Assembly: GCA_964023205.1 (NCBI GenBank)
Contig: OZ026835.1
Location: 39,653,083 to 39,717,082, forward strand
Reading direction: 5' to 3'
DNA length: 64,000 bases
Source: Lutraria lutraria
Taxonomy: Eukaryota > Mollusca > Bivalvia > Venerida > Mactridae
The notes under the pieces were generated by a model, which ran no database searches, was not told the DNA's origin, and worked only from the letters and a program-made list of their open reading frames with translations. Position 1 is the stretch's first letter. Each line of letters begins with the position of its first letter. Shown here in pieces: positions 38,100 to 50,700 of this stretch. A program made the translations under genes and the position numbers.

Positions 38100-40185
38100 T
38101 ATGCCGCGAAACCGATTTCCATTGTTTCTACTGTGTAGAGCTGGATACAATAAGCTGCAGACTGCGTGGACATCGGTACAAACTATAGTTTGAATACAAC
38201 GAAATGCCTTTTGGAATTACCAAAGCTCCAGTCACCTACCAACAGTTAATACAGGAATGCTTAGAAGACCATTATATGAAGATCTGTGTGATATTATTTG
38301 GATGATATAATCATCTTTAGTAAGATATATGAAGAACATTTTGAAAGAATCCAGTTAGTACTTTCCCATTTGGCAACATATGTAACTTGAAAATAGATCC
38401 TGAAAACTGTAGAATCTTCCAACAGAAAGTTGGTTTTCTTGGTGACATAATTAGTACTGAAGGCATTGAAACAGATCCATCCAAGATTGAAAGAATTCAG
38501 AATTGGCCGACTCCTATAAATTCTGATGAATTTAGATCCTTTCTTGCATTTGCCGGGTATTCTCGTAAGATTTCAGTAATACCATCAGACCATTATCAGA
38601 AATTTTACCACCTACAGGTACAAAGTAGGACAAGGAATGTAACAACATACCTTGGCGATGGACAGAAATAGTACAAGCAGCTTTTGAGCAAGTCAAGCAA
38701 ATCTTTACTTCAATACCAATTCTAGCATATTCTTCTTTTAAAGTACATACAGACCAATCGACCAAATCTCTAGGTGCGGCTCAATACATAGTTCCCACAT
38801 CTGCAATATTTACCTCCCTTGGCGGCCATGTGGGAACTATGTATACCAGCAGCGATAAGGGAAGAAACCAATCGTTGCATATCCCAGTAGAGCATTATCT
38901 AAGACAGAGAGAAATCACAGTGCCTTAAATTTAAGCTAGAGTTTTTAGCACTGAAGTGGACCATAGCAGAACAGTTTTTCGATTACCTGACCGCCTTGTA
39001 CTTTTAAGTTTTACTGATAATGACCCTCTGATATATATTCTGAGCACTACCAAGCTAGATACTACAGGTCGGAGGTGGGCATCTGCTTTAAGTGGGTATT
39101 CATTTGACATCACACAGGGCAGATATTAAAAATGCTGACTGTAAGGGCCGCTACCCTCATGAACGGTTAAGCAATGCAATAGTCAAGGCAATATGTGCAG
39201 CCTCAGAAGCTTTATGTTTAATAGAGAATTTGCCATCTGCAAGATTGAATTGTAGAATCCCTTAAAGAATCTGATCATACACTTGCACAGAAGATACCAA
39301 GAGCCCAAATGAGTGATCCTTTAGTAGAGTTTTGGAGAAGGTGTGATTGACCAGACAATTTCGAAGGAGAATATTACAAAAGAAAACGTTACCACGAAGA
39401 GACAATTCAAGTTCCTGATGATGAAACGTGGAATGTTACATAGAATGGTATAGGATAATGATAAGTTGGTGAAGCAGCTGGTTATTCCTGAATCTTACCG
39501 TCAGGAGACAATTATAAGTCTTCATGATCATGTAGGGCATCCAGGGGTAGAAAGCACCATTAGATTGATATGTGAGCGTTTCTACTGGCCAGGAATGTCC
39601 AGCGATGAAGAAAAGCATTGTGATGTGCTGTGACAGATGTATCCGAAGGAAAGACAAGGGTGGTCAAAGAGCTTCATTGGAAAACGTACATTCATCATAC
39701 CCTCTGGAATTAGTGTGCATGGATTTTTTTTTTACTTTAGAGCCTTCTAAAGTAGTTGGTAATGTGTTGATTATTGCTGATCATTTTACGAAGTACGCGT
39801 ACGCTGTACATAGCCAGGACTACCGCGGAAGCTCTGTACAAGAATTTCATTACAGAATATGGCACACCTACTAGATTGCATTCTGATCAGGGAGCAAATT
39901 TTGAGAGTAGAACTACGCCGTGTCATCCCCAGGGTAACGTTGGTCCTGAACAATTTAATAGAACCCTTTTATAGAGATGCTTGGAACCCTGGAAAACCAC
40001 AAGAAGAATGTTTGGAAAACATACATTGGCTCTTTGGTGAATGCATAAATTTAATTGTATACCCCCCCCCCCCCGAGACCACTCGTGTATCACCTTTTGA
40101 GCTAATGTATGGACGCAAACCTAAATTGATAATAGATAGTGTTTTCGAAAATAGCGGATCTATTAACTCCGTTAAAAATGGCAAG
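38100..40185 (+). pseudogene. Degenerate Ty3/gypsy pol
   Basis: Broken reading frames in all three phases keep the order reverse transcriptase, RNase H, integrase. Visible pieces: a Y-L-D-D-like site at about 38296-38310; the conserved RT thumb stretch F-L-G-D-I-I-S-T-E-G-I at about 38431; an RNase H opening T-D-Q-S-T-K-S-L-G-A-A near 38752; an integrase zinc finger (H-x-H then C-D-R-C, about 39520-39640); D-H-F-T-K-Y near 39780; and S-D-Q-G-A-N near 39886. There are several frameshifts and stops, a deletion between the last integrase blocks, and a 14-C run at about 40062. No LTR pair was identified. Confidence 0.85.
38784..38844. mobile_element. 61-bp hairpin insertion inside the dead RNase H
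   Basis: Perfect 17-base arms (ATACATAGTTCCCACAT at 38784-38800 and its complement at 38828-38844) surround a 27-base loop. Removing about 60 bases restores the expected spacing of the surrounding RNase H frame, so it looks like an insertion at a TA-containing site. Confidence 0.6.
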
Positions 40186-40535
40186 TTACAACGTATATAT
40201 GTACATGTATAGTGTTTACAGAAATAGACTGTCCTGTTCAGAATTCTTGTAAGTCGCTAAATCTGGCAAACGCTGTGTGTGGAGGACCATACATTGGAAG
40301 TGTATGTGGTGCACTAAACAATGGACTGGTGTTCGTGCTATTCTATATTAGAAACATATATCAATGTGTACACCCAGGTCACATACTACCCACATCAACC
40401 TGTGTAACATCGCTCCTTGAATGCTGGTTTTAACTTTTGTTTCATGAGACGCAGCGAAAACAATATCAAGCGTTCTATAAATAGCGGCTAGTTCTTAATT
40501 AAGCTAACACTAGCCTCAATCTTAAGACGATCATT

Positions 40536-41572
40536 TTTTGTCGAGCCCGCCTGCGGTGAGCTCGACATAGTCGCCACAATGGCGGTTGCGTGTCTGTACG
40601 TTAGTTAGTGAGTGAGTGAGTGTGTCCGTCCGGATCCTTGTCCGGGCTGTATCTCCTTTATGCATCGACACTTTTTAAAATAACTTGGCATAATTGTTAA
40701 ACACCATGAGACGGTGTGCAGTGTCTCTAGCTCAAAGGTCACACTTAGAGGTCAAACGTCAAAAATGAGCATTATAGACCTTGTCCGGGCTGTATCTCCC
40801 TTATTCATAGAAACATTTTAAGATGACTTGGCATTATTGTCAAATACCATGAGGCGGTGTGCAGTGTGCAAGATCCAGGACTCTAGCTCAAAGGTCACAC
40901 TTAGAGGTCAAACGTCAAAAATGAGCATTATAGACCTTGTCCGGGCTGTATCTCCCTTATGCATAGAAACTTTTTAAGATAACTTGGCATAATTGTTAAA
41001 CACCATGAGGCGGTGTGCAGTGCGCAAAATCCAGGTCTCTAGCTCAAAGGTCAAGGTCACACTTAGAGGTCAAACGTCAAAAATGAGCATTATACATGTA
41101 CACCTTGTCTGTATCTCCCTTATGCATAGAAACTTTTTAAGATAACTTGGCATAATTGTAAAACACCATGAGGCGGTGTGCAGTGCAAAAGATCAAGGTC
41201 TCTAGCTGAAAGGTCAAGGTCACACTTAGAAGTCAAACATAAAAAATAATCATTATATATACCTTGTCAGGGTTGTGTCTCCCTTATGCATTGAATTATT
41301 TGAAAATGACTTGCCATAATACAATGAGACCATGTGTCTTGGGCAACACCGAGATTTTCATAGGTCAAAGGTCAAGATCACACATTCGGTCAAATATATT
41401 TTCCTTGTCTGGACTGTAACTTCTGTTTGCATTCAAGGATTTTTAAATAAATTGTTATAAAAGTTTACTTCAATGAAATGATGTGTCATGAATATCACCC
41501 ATACTTGTAGTTCAAAGGTCAAGATCACAAGCTGGCTAAACAGGGACTCGACAAGTTGCCCTTGGGCTTCTA
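40536..41572 (+). mobile_element. Tandem-core element with TCGAGCCCGCC start and CTAG end
   Basis: It opens with a hairpin (GTCGAGC...GCTCGAC). The core is six units of about 140-168 bases marked by CCTTGTCCGGGCTGTATCTC at 40636, 40779, 40935, 41103, 41262 and 41403, decaying towards the right. The close is a short hairpin GCCCTTGGGC then TTCTAG. A 3' hairpin followed by CTAG is Helitron-like. It lies between the pol relic and the gag-like remnant. Confidence 0.65.
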
Positions 41573-41579
41573 GTTTCTT

Positions 41580-44110
41580 CATACGCGGTGGTAAAAAGTT
41601 GGGAATCTAGTGCCGTTCGATTTCATTTTATCATGAGATCAAACAAATATTGGCTAATAAAAAATATTGCAACTTTTATATTAAGCAATGTACACTTTTA
41701 TAAACAGTTTATTTACGTCAAAGTTTATATGGAAATGGAGATGCACGACGTCATTATACACACAAACACATACTAAAACTTTCGTTTCTCAGTTGCAATA
41801 TGGGTGATAAATTATTTTCGGAAGTTCGCACACTATGCGATGTTGGTTATGTGATGGGGTTACTCTCACGGTGATATTGAACTAGCATCATTGAAGCTGT
41901 TGAAAAAGAATGTAGCTACATGCACATGGGTATTTTTATGAAAATTTCGTTGATTAATCAGAAGCAAAAGTCAGTGATTAATCGATTAAAACTGATTAAA
42001 TAAGAAATTATCAAACATGTTACTATTGCATGAATTTAACATCCCTTCCACCAATCGGATAGCACAAAATCAACAAGAATTGAAATATTAAATGATTTAA
42101 TAGTATTAAGATGTTTGAGTAAATATCACATCAAAATATACTGATTATTAAGCAAACTACATTGGGCCAGAATTATGCTGCATTTACAGTTACAGCTTGA
42201 ACAGCATCATCTTTAAAGTAAAACCGTGTAAGGTCTGCAGTATTATTGTCAAGAACGACAATTATGTACAGAAATCAACAATCCGTTGACAAAATAGGGG
42301 CATCGTCATCGTCACGTCAAAGACCATTCGTCAATGATTCGTTGAATTAATGATTAATCAGAACATCACTAGGTATTTTAGATAATGTTGTGTCTGCTCC
42401 TGTTCATTTTCTCCACTATCTGTACTCATTCGAGCAAAAGGGTAAGGGATTTCTTGTTATTCTACTGATGCCCTATAGTGATGTAGCGTCACGGAAGCTA
42501 ATCAAACGATAGAAATATAATACATATACTTTTTGAGAATTGACATATTGTTAAGAAGTTATTACATCCCTTTCCGTAGTAAACGCCACACGACGACAGA
42601 CCGAGTTCAGGTGATCTGAAAATGGAGGACAAAGACCAGTTTCACAAAAATTGGTCGAAAAGGTGATACTCATTTATGAATTCTAACCATAAATGGCATA
42701 ACATTTATTTTTACAGACATCGACGGGAGAAACAAAACAAAATGCATTACTGACGTCATAAATACATTGAAATTACCACTTTGCAAGGTTGGATATTTCA
42801 ACATCATCACAGTACTCATCACATAAATAACATGACGCCAAGAACGTGGGTGGCTACGCATTTAAACGATAGGTAATAGTTATTAATCAAAACCAAACTG
42901 CACCAATGTCTTGTTTATTTGCATATGTCTACAGATATGTTGACAATTATCTACAGGGTAAGTTATGTAGTAGAAATATTGTGTTATTATGTCGGAATAT
43001 ACATAAACTATATATCAATGTTCCAAAATAACAACAGTTTTGTCATTTATGGATAACAGTAGTAATTTAAATAGTAGTTGATACGAAATTGCTCATAGAT
43101 GTCGGTTTCTTAGTTAGAATTAATAAAACAATAACAAAGAATAGCAACCAGTATTCATGAATACATGTACGAGGACATAGTAGTATTGAATTGTATGCAC
43201 AATTTCTATTGGTACAAGTATTTGAATTTTTATTGTAATTTTGCATACCTTCCCAGTTAAGAGTTATATATTAAAAGTAAGTGAAATAGAACTTGTGTTT
43301 GTCCATTATTTTGAAGATAAGATTTTGTATACTGATATGTGCATGAATAATATTTTACAAGGTAAAAGAGACAAACACAATCGACAATTGAGTATGAAGT
43401 AATAAACGAACAACATTTTATACAAGCGAATACATAAACGCAACGGAGTCGTATTTTTGAGTGATTTTAATACATTTTCTGAATGTTGTCACATTCTAAT
43501 AATAACCAAAAGTAAGAATTTGCTCATCATTTTCAAATACAAAATGCAACTCAGCCTGTATATTTAATACATTGAAAGCAATTGTTTTTTTTTTCATGTA
43601 GCAAATATAAGCAATAGCGTTAGGTCATCAGATGACTCCTGAAAATCCTGCGTTAAGAGCATCCTAATACAATTAAAATTCATTAAAGACATACATTCTG
43701 TTCGTTGAAAATGTTTATCTGATTAACATTTCAGTGACATATTACTTTACGTAAATGTGAAGTAAACTTAGGCAAGCTAGCTAGTATTTGGAAACCCCAC
43801 TACAGTTCGAACAAGAGACATTTCAAGTTATTCCCAATGATTAACTGTTTCCAATCTACCTTAGTTTCGACGAGAAATAAATAAATTTGTTCTGTTAGCA
43901 TACACATTGTTGTAAGATTAATACATGATTAACACGATTTCATTGCGGATAACGATTATGCAATTGATATCCAAATTCCAGGTCTATTCATGCGTACAAG
44001 CCTGAAAAACCCGTTCCTTAATTCGCACGGACTCAGGAACAAGGTTTTACACCGACAAGTAAACATTTGATGCTCTGGACTTAGGACAGACTTAAGCCTT
44101 TATATATGGA
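41580..44110. other. Intergenic DNA, no supported gene
   Basis: AT-rich. GATTAATC-containing words at 41950-42000 and 42330-42365 suggest a decayed dispersed repeat. No exon or clean terminal repeat was made out. Confidence 0.4.
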
Positions 44111-44113
44111 TTA

Positions 44114-44390
44114 CTATTATATGTGCTGAATGATGGCGACAGTTTTCAAGAATGGAGATTTGGCATAATTATTATGAAGGAGAGCTACGTACCCGATGCC
44201 AAATTGAGGAGAAAGCACATAACGGAGACATACAGACAGTTTGACCAATCGATTAAAGACTGTATCATGAAAGCTTATCCAGATTGTTCAGAAATGATTT
44301 TATGATTTATTCAGTAAAGAGTGCCAGGCTGCGTCATCGCAAGATGCGATTACGGCTGCAATGCAAGAATATTTCTGAACGTGAAAAGCA
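44114..44390 (+). pseudogene. gag-like retroelement remnant
   Basis: The frame from 44123 reads F-Q-E-W-R-F-G-I and then K-L-R-R-K-H-I, and a +1 shift near 44300 continues as F-Y-D-L-F-S-K-E-C. The F-Q-E-W-R-F-G-I word resembles capsid-region sequence of Ty3-type gag proteins in invertebrates as I recall them. The frame is broken. It could belong with the protease-like piece at 45711. Confidence 0.35.
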
Positions 44391-45710
44391 TAAGAGTGAC
44401 TATAGGGGCGGTCATGTTTTTAAGCGGATAGTTCGAGAGGTAATCTTAGAGGTAGACGGTTGTATTAATTAGACATCTAACACAAGGAGCGGGAAGGGTG
44501 AACGATATGCCACAAGCGAGTTATTTGAAGGTGGTGTATCAAACTAATTTAATGAAACGTGAACATCAATACGTTAACACACAGAAATGCAATACGTCGT
44601 TCCAAACAAAGACATACTTTATATATACAATGCATATCTTTTAATCTTTATACAAAGAATTTACTGCACTGGTGATCCTGAAGTCTCTAAAATGAAATGA
44701 ACCAGTGCTTGAAAACAGTGCATGCCATTGACGCCACCCCGAGCTCGTGCATATGTACGCTTTCAGTTCTGCTACAGTGTGCTTTGCTTTTGTTCCGTAA
44801 CGGGTTACGAACTTTTGATACGTGATTACCGCATTTTGATTATAAAACCCTTCACACAGATTTAACTCAGTACCTGAAAACGGTGTAATGTCAGGCCAAC
44901 GGTTTTGATAAAGTTAGTTTAGTCATCTGTGCGGGCGATTGAGGTTCGGACAACTTATTCTTATGTTTGGGCCTACAAGCAGACGAACGTTTGCTAGTTC
45001 AGCTTGTTAAAACACAACATAACATGATATCATTGAGATTAATCCATCGCATTCTTACGTTCCACTCCTCGTGTTATGTGTCTACGGGGATATTCCAGTG
45101 GACGAAATTGATCATTGAACAAGAAAGATCCACAGGATCGTTCGGAAAACTATGAGCGAGCGGATCGAGAAGTCGGAGCACGGTCGAATACAAAATTGAT
45201 GATATCTCAACAAATTAGCAAAGAAAACATTGTGAAGTATCTAAAAGTAAGATTGAAGAAATGTATGAAAATATCAGATACATTTAAGAGTGTTATCAGC
45301 CAATGAACTGGAAAAAGGACACTGGCGCAAGATAACCTTCGTTACTTAAGTTACGTTTACAAGAATTAAGCACAGATAGAGGCCTGAGCTTAAACCATTA
45401 AGGTAGAAGTTCAAATTCGAATTCAAAGATTATTGTACAAAAGTCCATCAGCCCATACACAACACATGTTATCATACAGCAGGATATCTCACAATGATAC
45501 AATTTTGAAATGTACAAATACAATTATTTATTACATGAACCAATTAATTGGTATACAACACATTCTTAATACAAAAGTATAATAATATAGTAGTCTTGAC
45601 ATTTATCATACAATAGTAATACGTTTGTAACATGTTTGAATTTCTTATCGTAGTTGCTTCTAAACTGCAAATGGAAATGATTTTTTTGTGATGGAGAGGC
45701 ATTCTTCTAT

Positions 45711-45875
45711 ATGGACTCAGAACTATTCTTTCCCGTTAGTATTGGTGGTGTGCCAGAAAATCTCATAGGAGTGGACTTTATTAAACGATGTCAATGCACT
45801 TTTGATCACAATGCAAAACAGTTTCTCATCAATATGAATACAATTCTATCGCTGGAGTTTCAAAGGGATCAGTGA
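45711..45875 (+). pseudogene. retropepsin-like remnant of a retroelement
   Basis: A 54-residue frame contains N-L-I-G-V-D-F-I-K-R-C-Q-C, the conserved (L/I)-(L/I)-G-x-D-F end of a retroviral-type aspartic protease, followed by F-D-H-N and a hydrophobic strand. The N-terminal catalytic part is not recognised upstream. It has the same orientation as the gag-like piece. Confidence 0.5.
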
Positions 45876-46498
45876 TTGTATTATTTGAACTAGTAAAGGA
45901 AGTCTCTAACCGAAGCTCTGATAAACTGAAATTATGTCCTGTGTTACCGGGCATCAATTTGAAGTCAGAGCTTTCGTAACGATATATCAAAAGGAAACAG
46001 TTACTGGGGTAACAATCCAAGATAGTGCAACATTTGACTGGACCATGAGTTATTGTGAACAAATTGAGCGATGCGTTTTTCAAAGTTCAACATTCCGAAT
46101 ACAGTTCCAGTTGCTGATCATGGTGATAATTTGAACAAATTTCATTGGCATTCATCTTTGACTACTCCGTTAGAAAACAGTCAAACAGTGTCGTAAATAC
46201 AGAATTTCTTAATAATGTAGTAACTAGAGAGGGAATGCATATGAAGAACGTATTGATTTATACAAGTACGTGATCGATAGCAACTGACAATGGATCATGG
46301 AATTTATGAATTTAAAGGTACATTAGGATCATTCTTTTATATATTTAAAAGCTCGACTTCAGTAATTTGAGCTGTTGTTACCGTACCGTCAGTGAGTATT
46401 TAAAGTGCGTGTAATCTTTTAGGGTCTAGTTCTGGAATACATATTCTTTGATTATTTGTCATTGTTATCGAATTTGAATAATACATTTATACACCTTT

Positions 46499-47412
46499 CG
46501 TCGCTTGAGAACTGTTTTGTTCTATGTCCATTGTTTTCGAAAATGAGATATATACACCAATGGACTTGTGATGACATGTTCTATCTCCATGCCAAGTGAT
46601 TTGGTTCTTTTTAGTCCTATTATTGAGATACGATAGAATTATTCTGTTCTATCTCCTTTAAAAAACTGCCTCTTTGAAGAGAGACTGTTGTAACTAACTA
46701 ACCAATCACATCGCTCAAACAAGTCACGTGGTATGCATTGTGTTTCAAACATACTGTTCTAAGTATTTATGACCAGAGTAAAGTTAAAAAAGTCAAAATG
46801 TTCTAAGTCCATATAGACGAATCAAGACGGTGAAGAGACACCACGTGATAGAAAAATCGGTGCCATGTTGACAGTCTGTTGAGATTCTGTTGTTTGTATT
46901 TGTAATTTGTATAATGGAAATGTGCAAGAAGAACAATCACCTGAGAATATGAGTGAATGCTCGGGTACAGATTATTCGTTATAAACAATACAAACCCTAA
47001 CAAGCAAACTGAAAATGTGATAAATACTGACAATTTAGACAACGGTATGTTCTGATCTGTTTTAATTTCGTTCTGTTTGGTAAAAATATTCTCTTTGAGG
47101 TCTATATTATACACCAAACAGCTGATGAGAATAACAATGACAAGCTCGATGAAAACAATACTGTGAATATACTTTTTTTTGGAACAAAATGTTCTACCTC
47201 CATAAGTTTTTTTTCATTTTGGGGGTAATTGGTAGGAATAAAACGTTCGAAATCCTTTGTTTTCGATACTCCGAGATGTAAGATAAAATATTAGATTTTA
47301 AATTTTCAAAATCGGGTGTAACAGAAAAAAGTTATTCAAAGATGAATCTTTAAATCGGTTTTTCTCGAAAAGTGTAAATTGGCACTTAGAACAAAACAGC
47401 TCTCAAGCGACG
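46499..47412. mobile_element. 0.9-kb element with 26-bp inverted ends
   Basis: CGTCGCTTGAGAACTG plus TTTTGTTCTA at 46499-46524 is matched in reverse complement at 47387-47412 with one difference. Flanks share only CTTT, so the target duplication is unclear. No transposase frame is seen inside. Confidence 0.55.
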
Positions 47413-47779
47413 CTTTGTTTAGTATTTTAAACTGTGTTTCAATCCAGCCCTAAGAATACAACCGTTACATGTCTAATATTCCCCCATATATACAATCGTA
47501 AAATATGGTACATAAACAATAGACCCCACAATATACAATCTTTGAAAAGATATATACAGTATACACCTATACATACAATCTAAATACATGTACAGACATT
47601 TATGTATAAGAAGACATTTCCAGATAAGAAACATTTTTTTATAAATGAAACCCTTTGTTGTGGGGTACAAATATAGTGTGATGTACATATAAATCATGTT
47701 CCTCCATGTATCTATACCTTAATACAGTTATTTGTCACAAACATTGAACGTCATTCCGAGGTTCTATTTTTTTAGACGA

Positions 47780-47785
47780 TTTATT
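47780..47785 (-). terminator. AATAAA overlapping the receptor stop codon
   Basis: On the minus strand the stop codon TAA (47783-47781) lies inside AATAAA (47785-47780). If used, the 3' UTR would be only 10-30 bases. A downstream signal may be used instead. Confidence 0.3.
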
Positions 47786-50700
47786 TCGGTGGTATTAAAA
47801 CCAGTTCGTATGTAGACATTTCAGCAAGAGTTTCATCATTTAGAGTTGTGTATACATCTTCTGGATTGTCATTATCTTCCACACTGTTACAAGGTACCGC
47901 TGTGTTCTCAAACATTTGGTTCACGTATGTTGTTTGTGTATTTCTTAAGTATATTAATATAATAACATGAAGCGTTTCAAGCAGACAATTATCTCATTCA
48001 TCTTTATATTATAACAATTACATCACTTTTTATTTACATGTTAGTCCATTTTAAGATTAAAAATAATAGTTTGTAAAATTTCTGATAATATTAAATAAAT
48101 AAAAAAGAGAAAAACTTGAACATCAGACATTTTAATTGCATTTGACCATTTACTAAGATATTGCTTTACTTTCACATTAACATCACATTCAGAAAAAATG
48201 GTCAGGTGAAGCATCATCAACAAAAGACATAGATTAGATAGGACACGTTTAATTGAAGCAACCATGATACAAATACTTACGCATGTGGTGAAGTTATTGA
48301 CTGTTCTGCAAAAGACGAAATTTACAAAGACTGACACATGGACTACTTATAGCCAACTAATTTATGAACCTTCCTAAAAAGATTGAATATGAGTGTAGTG
48401 GACTGGGTTTCTACATTATTTGGAAATCGTTGGTAAGGCCTACAAAGGCACAAACATGGATAAATCAAATGACAAACAGCACTAGACGTGTGCACGTGTT
48501 TAACCCCAAAGCGTGACTGAATGCAAGTCAATACTGGTATTAAAGCGCAAGCGTAATACAAGCAAAATATAAATACAAACCGCTAAAACAAATGGAAATG
48601 AATAAATGGAAATACCTGCAGAGGCACAGACATGGAACAATGACAAACAGCACTAGACGTATGAAAGCGCAAACTTACTCGTGCGTTACTTCCGGTATGT
48701 GCAGGTGCGGTATGAGAGTGAATGATGTCATATGGGGTAAGGGGAGGGGTGAATGAGATTACAGGTCGATCACAGATAATACTGTAAACAAAAAGGGGGT
48801 ATGAATAACTACAGAACAGTAAATCTACTCTGCGACATGACGTAACTAGAAGAATTGTTGCCAATTAAAACCATGAGACATGCCAGTAGTAATGTGTATA
48901 TAGTACAAATGCATTAGTTTATTGCATAAATGAATGTACCAAGTACATGTAGTCAATATCCATGTACATGGATGTAAAACAGTATACCTTGTTTTAAGTT
49001 CGCTCTCCTTTTTAGTATTTTATAACCTGAATAGCCAATCAGCAACAGCATCATCAATCCTATCAAAACACCAATGACGATAGCTTTTGTGTCTATTGAA
49101 CTTCCCTCGCGTTTTAAGCCTGAAGTAAAACAAGATTTACATTAAAATGTGTATGTGTCTTTGTCAGTAATATTATTATGATTACAGTATGTTCCCATCA
49201 TAACTTCATTCAAAACAAATCTAAATAATTGAATATTTAAGTTTTTTACATGAATATCATGAAATATCAACCCTGCATAAAACATATATCCAAAACACAA
49301 TTAACACTGTTCTAGAAGACAACCGATTAATAATATAATGCATGCAATACCTTCTAATGTGGTAAATGGACCATAACTATTGCTGAGTAAGCATCCACCA
49401 TTTGTACATGCAACTGCAATGATCCTGTCAACAAAATGTACATTCAATAAGTCCCATCGCATATAACGAAGAACGAAAAGTAAAAAATGATTTCGTACGA
49501 TGCAGAATAATTAATGAATTAATGTCATTCATTTTCGTAACTTGTAAACATTTAACAATGGCTCATGCAGTGATAAAGAAACAGGAACATAATCAGGGAA
49601 CTTCCGTGATGGAATAAATATTATATTTGTTTAAACACAAAAGTAAAGTTTATTTCTTATATATTGTGTCATGTCGCAATAGTTTATCTTCGGATAAAGC
49701 AAAATCTTACATATACGAAGATCCAGGTGCTAAAGGACCATTGCAATATACATCATCTGCTACACCCGTACAATCCTCACTGCCTACTGTGAAACTTATT
49801 TCTGATAGGTAACCTTGATAATACAAAGTGTTTATTAAGCAGGCAATGGTACAATTGTATCAAGCCTTGTTAAAAAAATAAATGTTTTAAATAAAACACT
49901 ATACATTTTTGTAAATTATTTAACCATATATATATAGAAGTACGGAATTCAAATAGCGTCGATACGTCATTTAATTTCTTATGATTATTCACTTCGTTTG
50001 GGATATTGCATGTTGTGAAACAACTCAGATGACGAAGAAGTGAATATTAAAGCGCTAAATAAGTAAAGCAGTTCAACACCCAGTTTAGAGTGTCTGTTTT
50101 TAAACTCCAGTTAAACACTTGCAATATTTCAGAAGCATTTTGTTCATTATCTAAAACACGTACGTCTGTCCAACCAATCTTGTTTGGTGATTCTGTAAGC
50201 AGGATATCCATCACTGGCGCTCTTTTGCCATGTTGGCATTGCATTGAACTCGGGTAAAGACAAAGAATCTATGAAAAGGAAATCGAACACATGGATGCAT
50301 GTCTGAATACATTCATGCGCATTAACGTCCACACTGTATAGTAATCCATCATTTCATATTAGTTTAATAAAACAAAAAAGGTAAATGTTCAAAGAAACCT
50401 TAATTATAAACAGGAAAAATAGCCTCAATGATTTCAAGATCAATCCACATGTCCAATAATGTATACTGTAAACAAATACTCCTTACAAAAAGTGTAGTAC
50501 TTACCTTTAAAGTTGCAGTTATCAGATTTACATGCTATTAAACCAGTAGTACGAATGACACCAAATTCATGTTGTGAAAAGAATCCCCTTATTAATGTTA
50601 CAGTAAAACTATTTTGTCTCATGTCTGTCACATGTCTGACTACATCTTCGTATTTTTCAATATAATTTGGTGGAACTAACATGAAATTATAGAACACTAA

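Noticed and set aside
41940..42370. MITE bounded by GATTAATC words
   Set aside because: The words are not in a clean inverted arrangement and no target duplication was found.
48343..48440. Alternative receptor tail exon after a TTTGTAG acceptor
   Set aside because: Its only open frame needs phase 2 entry, whereas the transmembrane exon leaves in phase 1.
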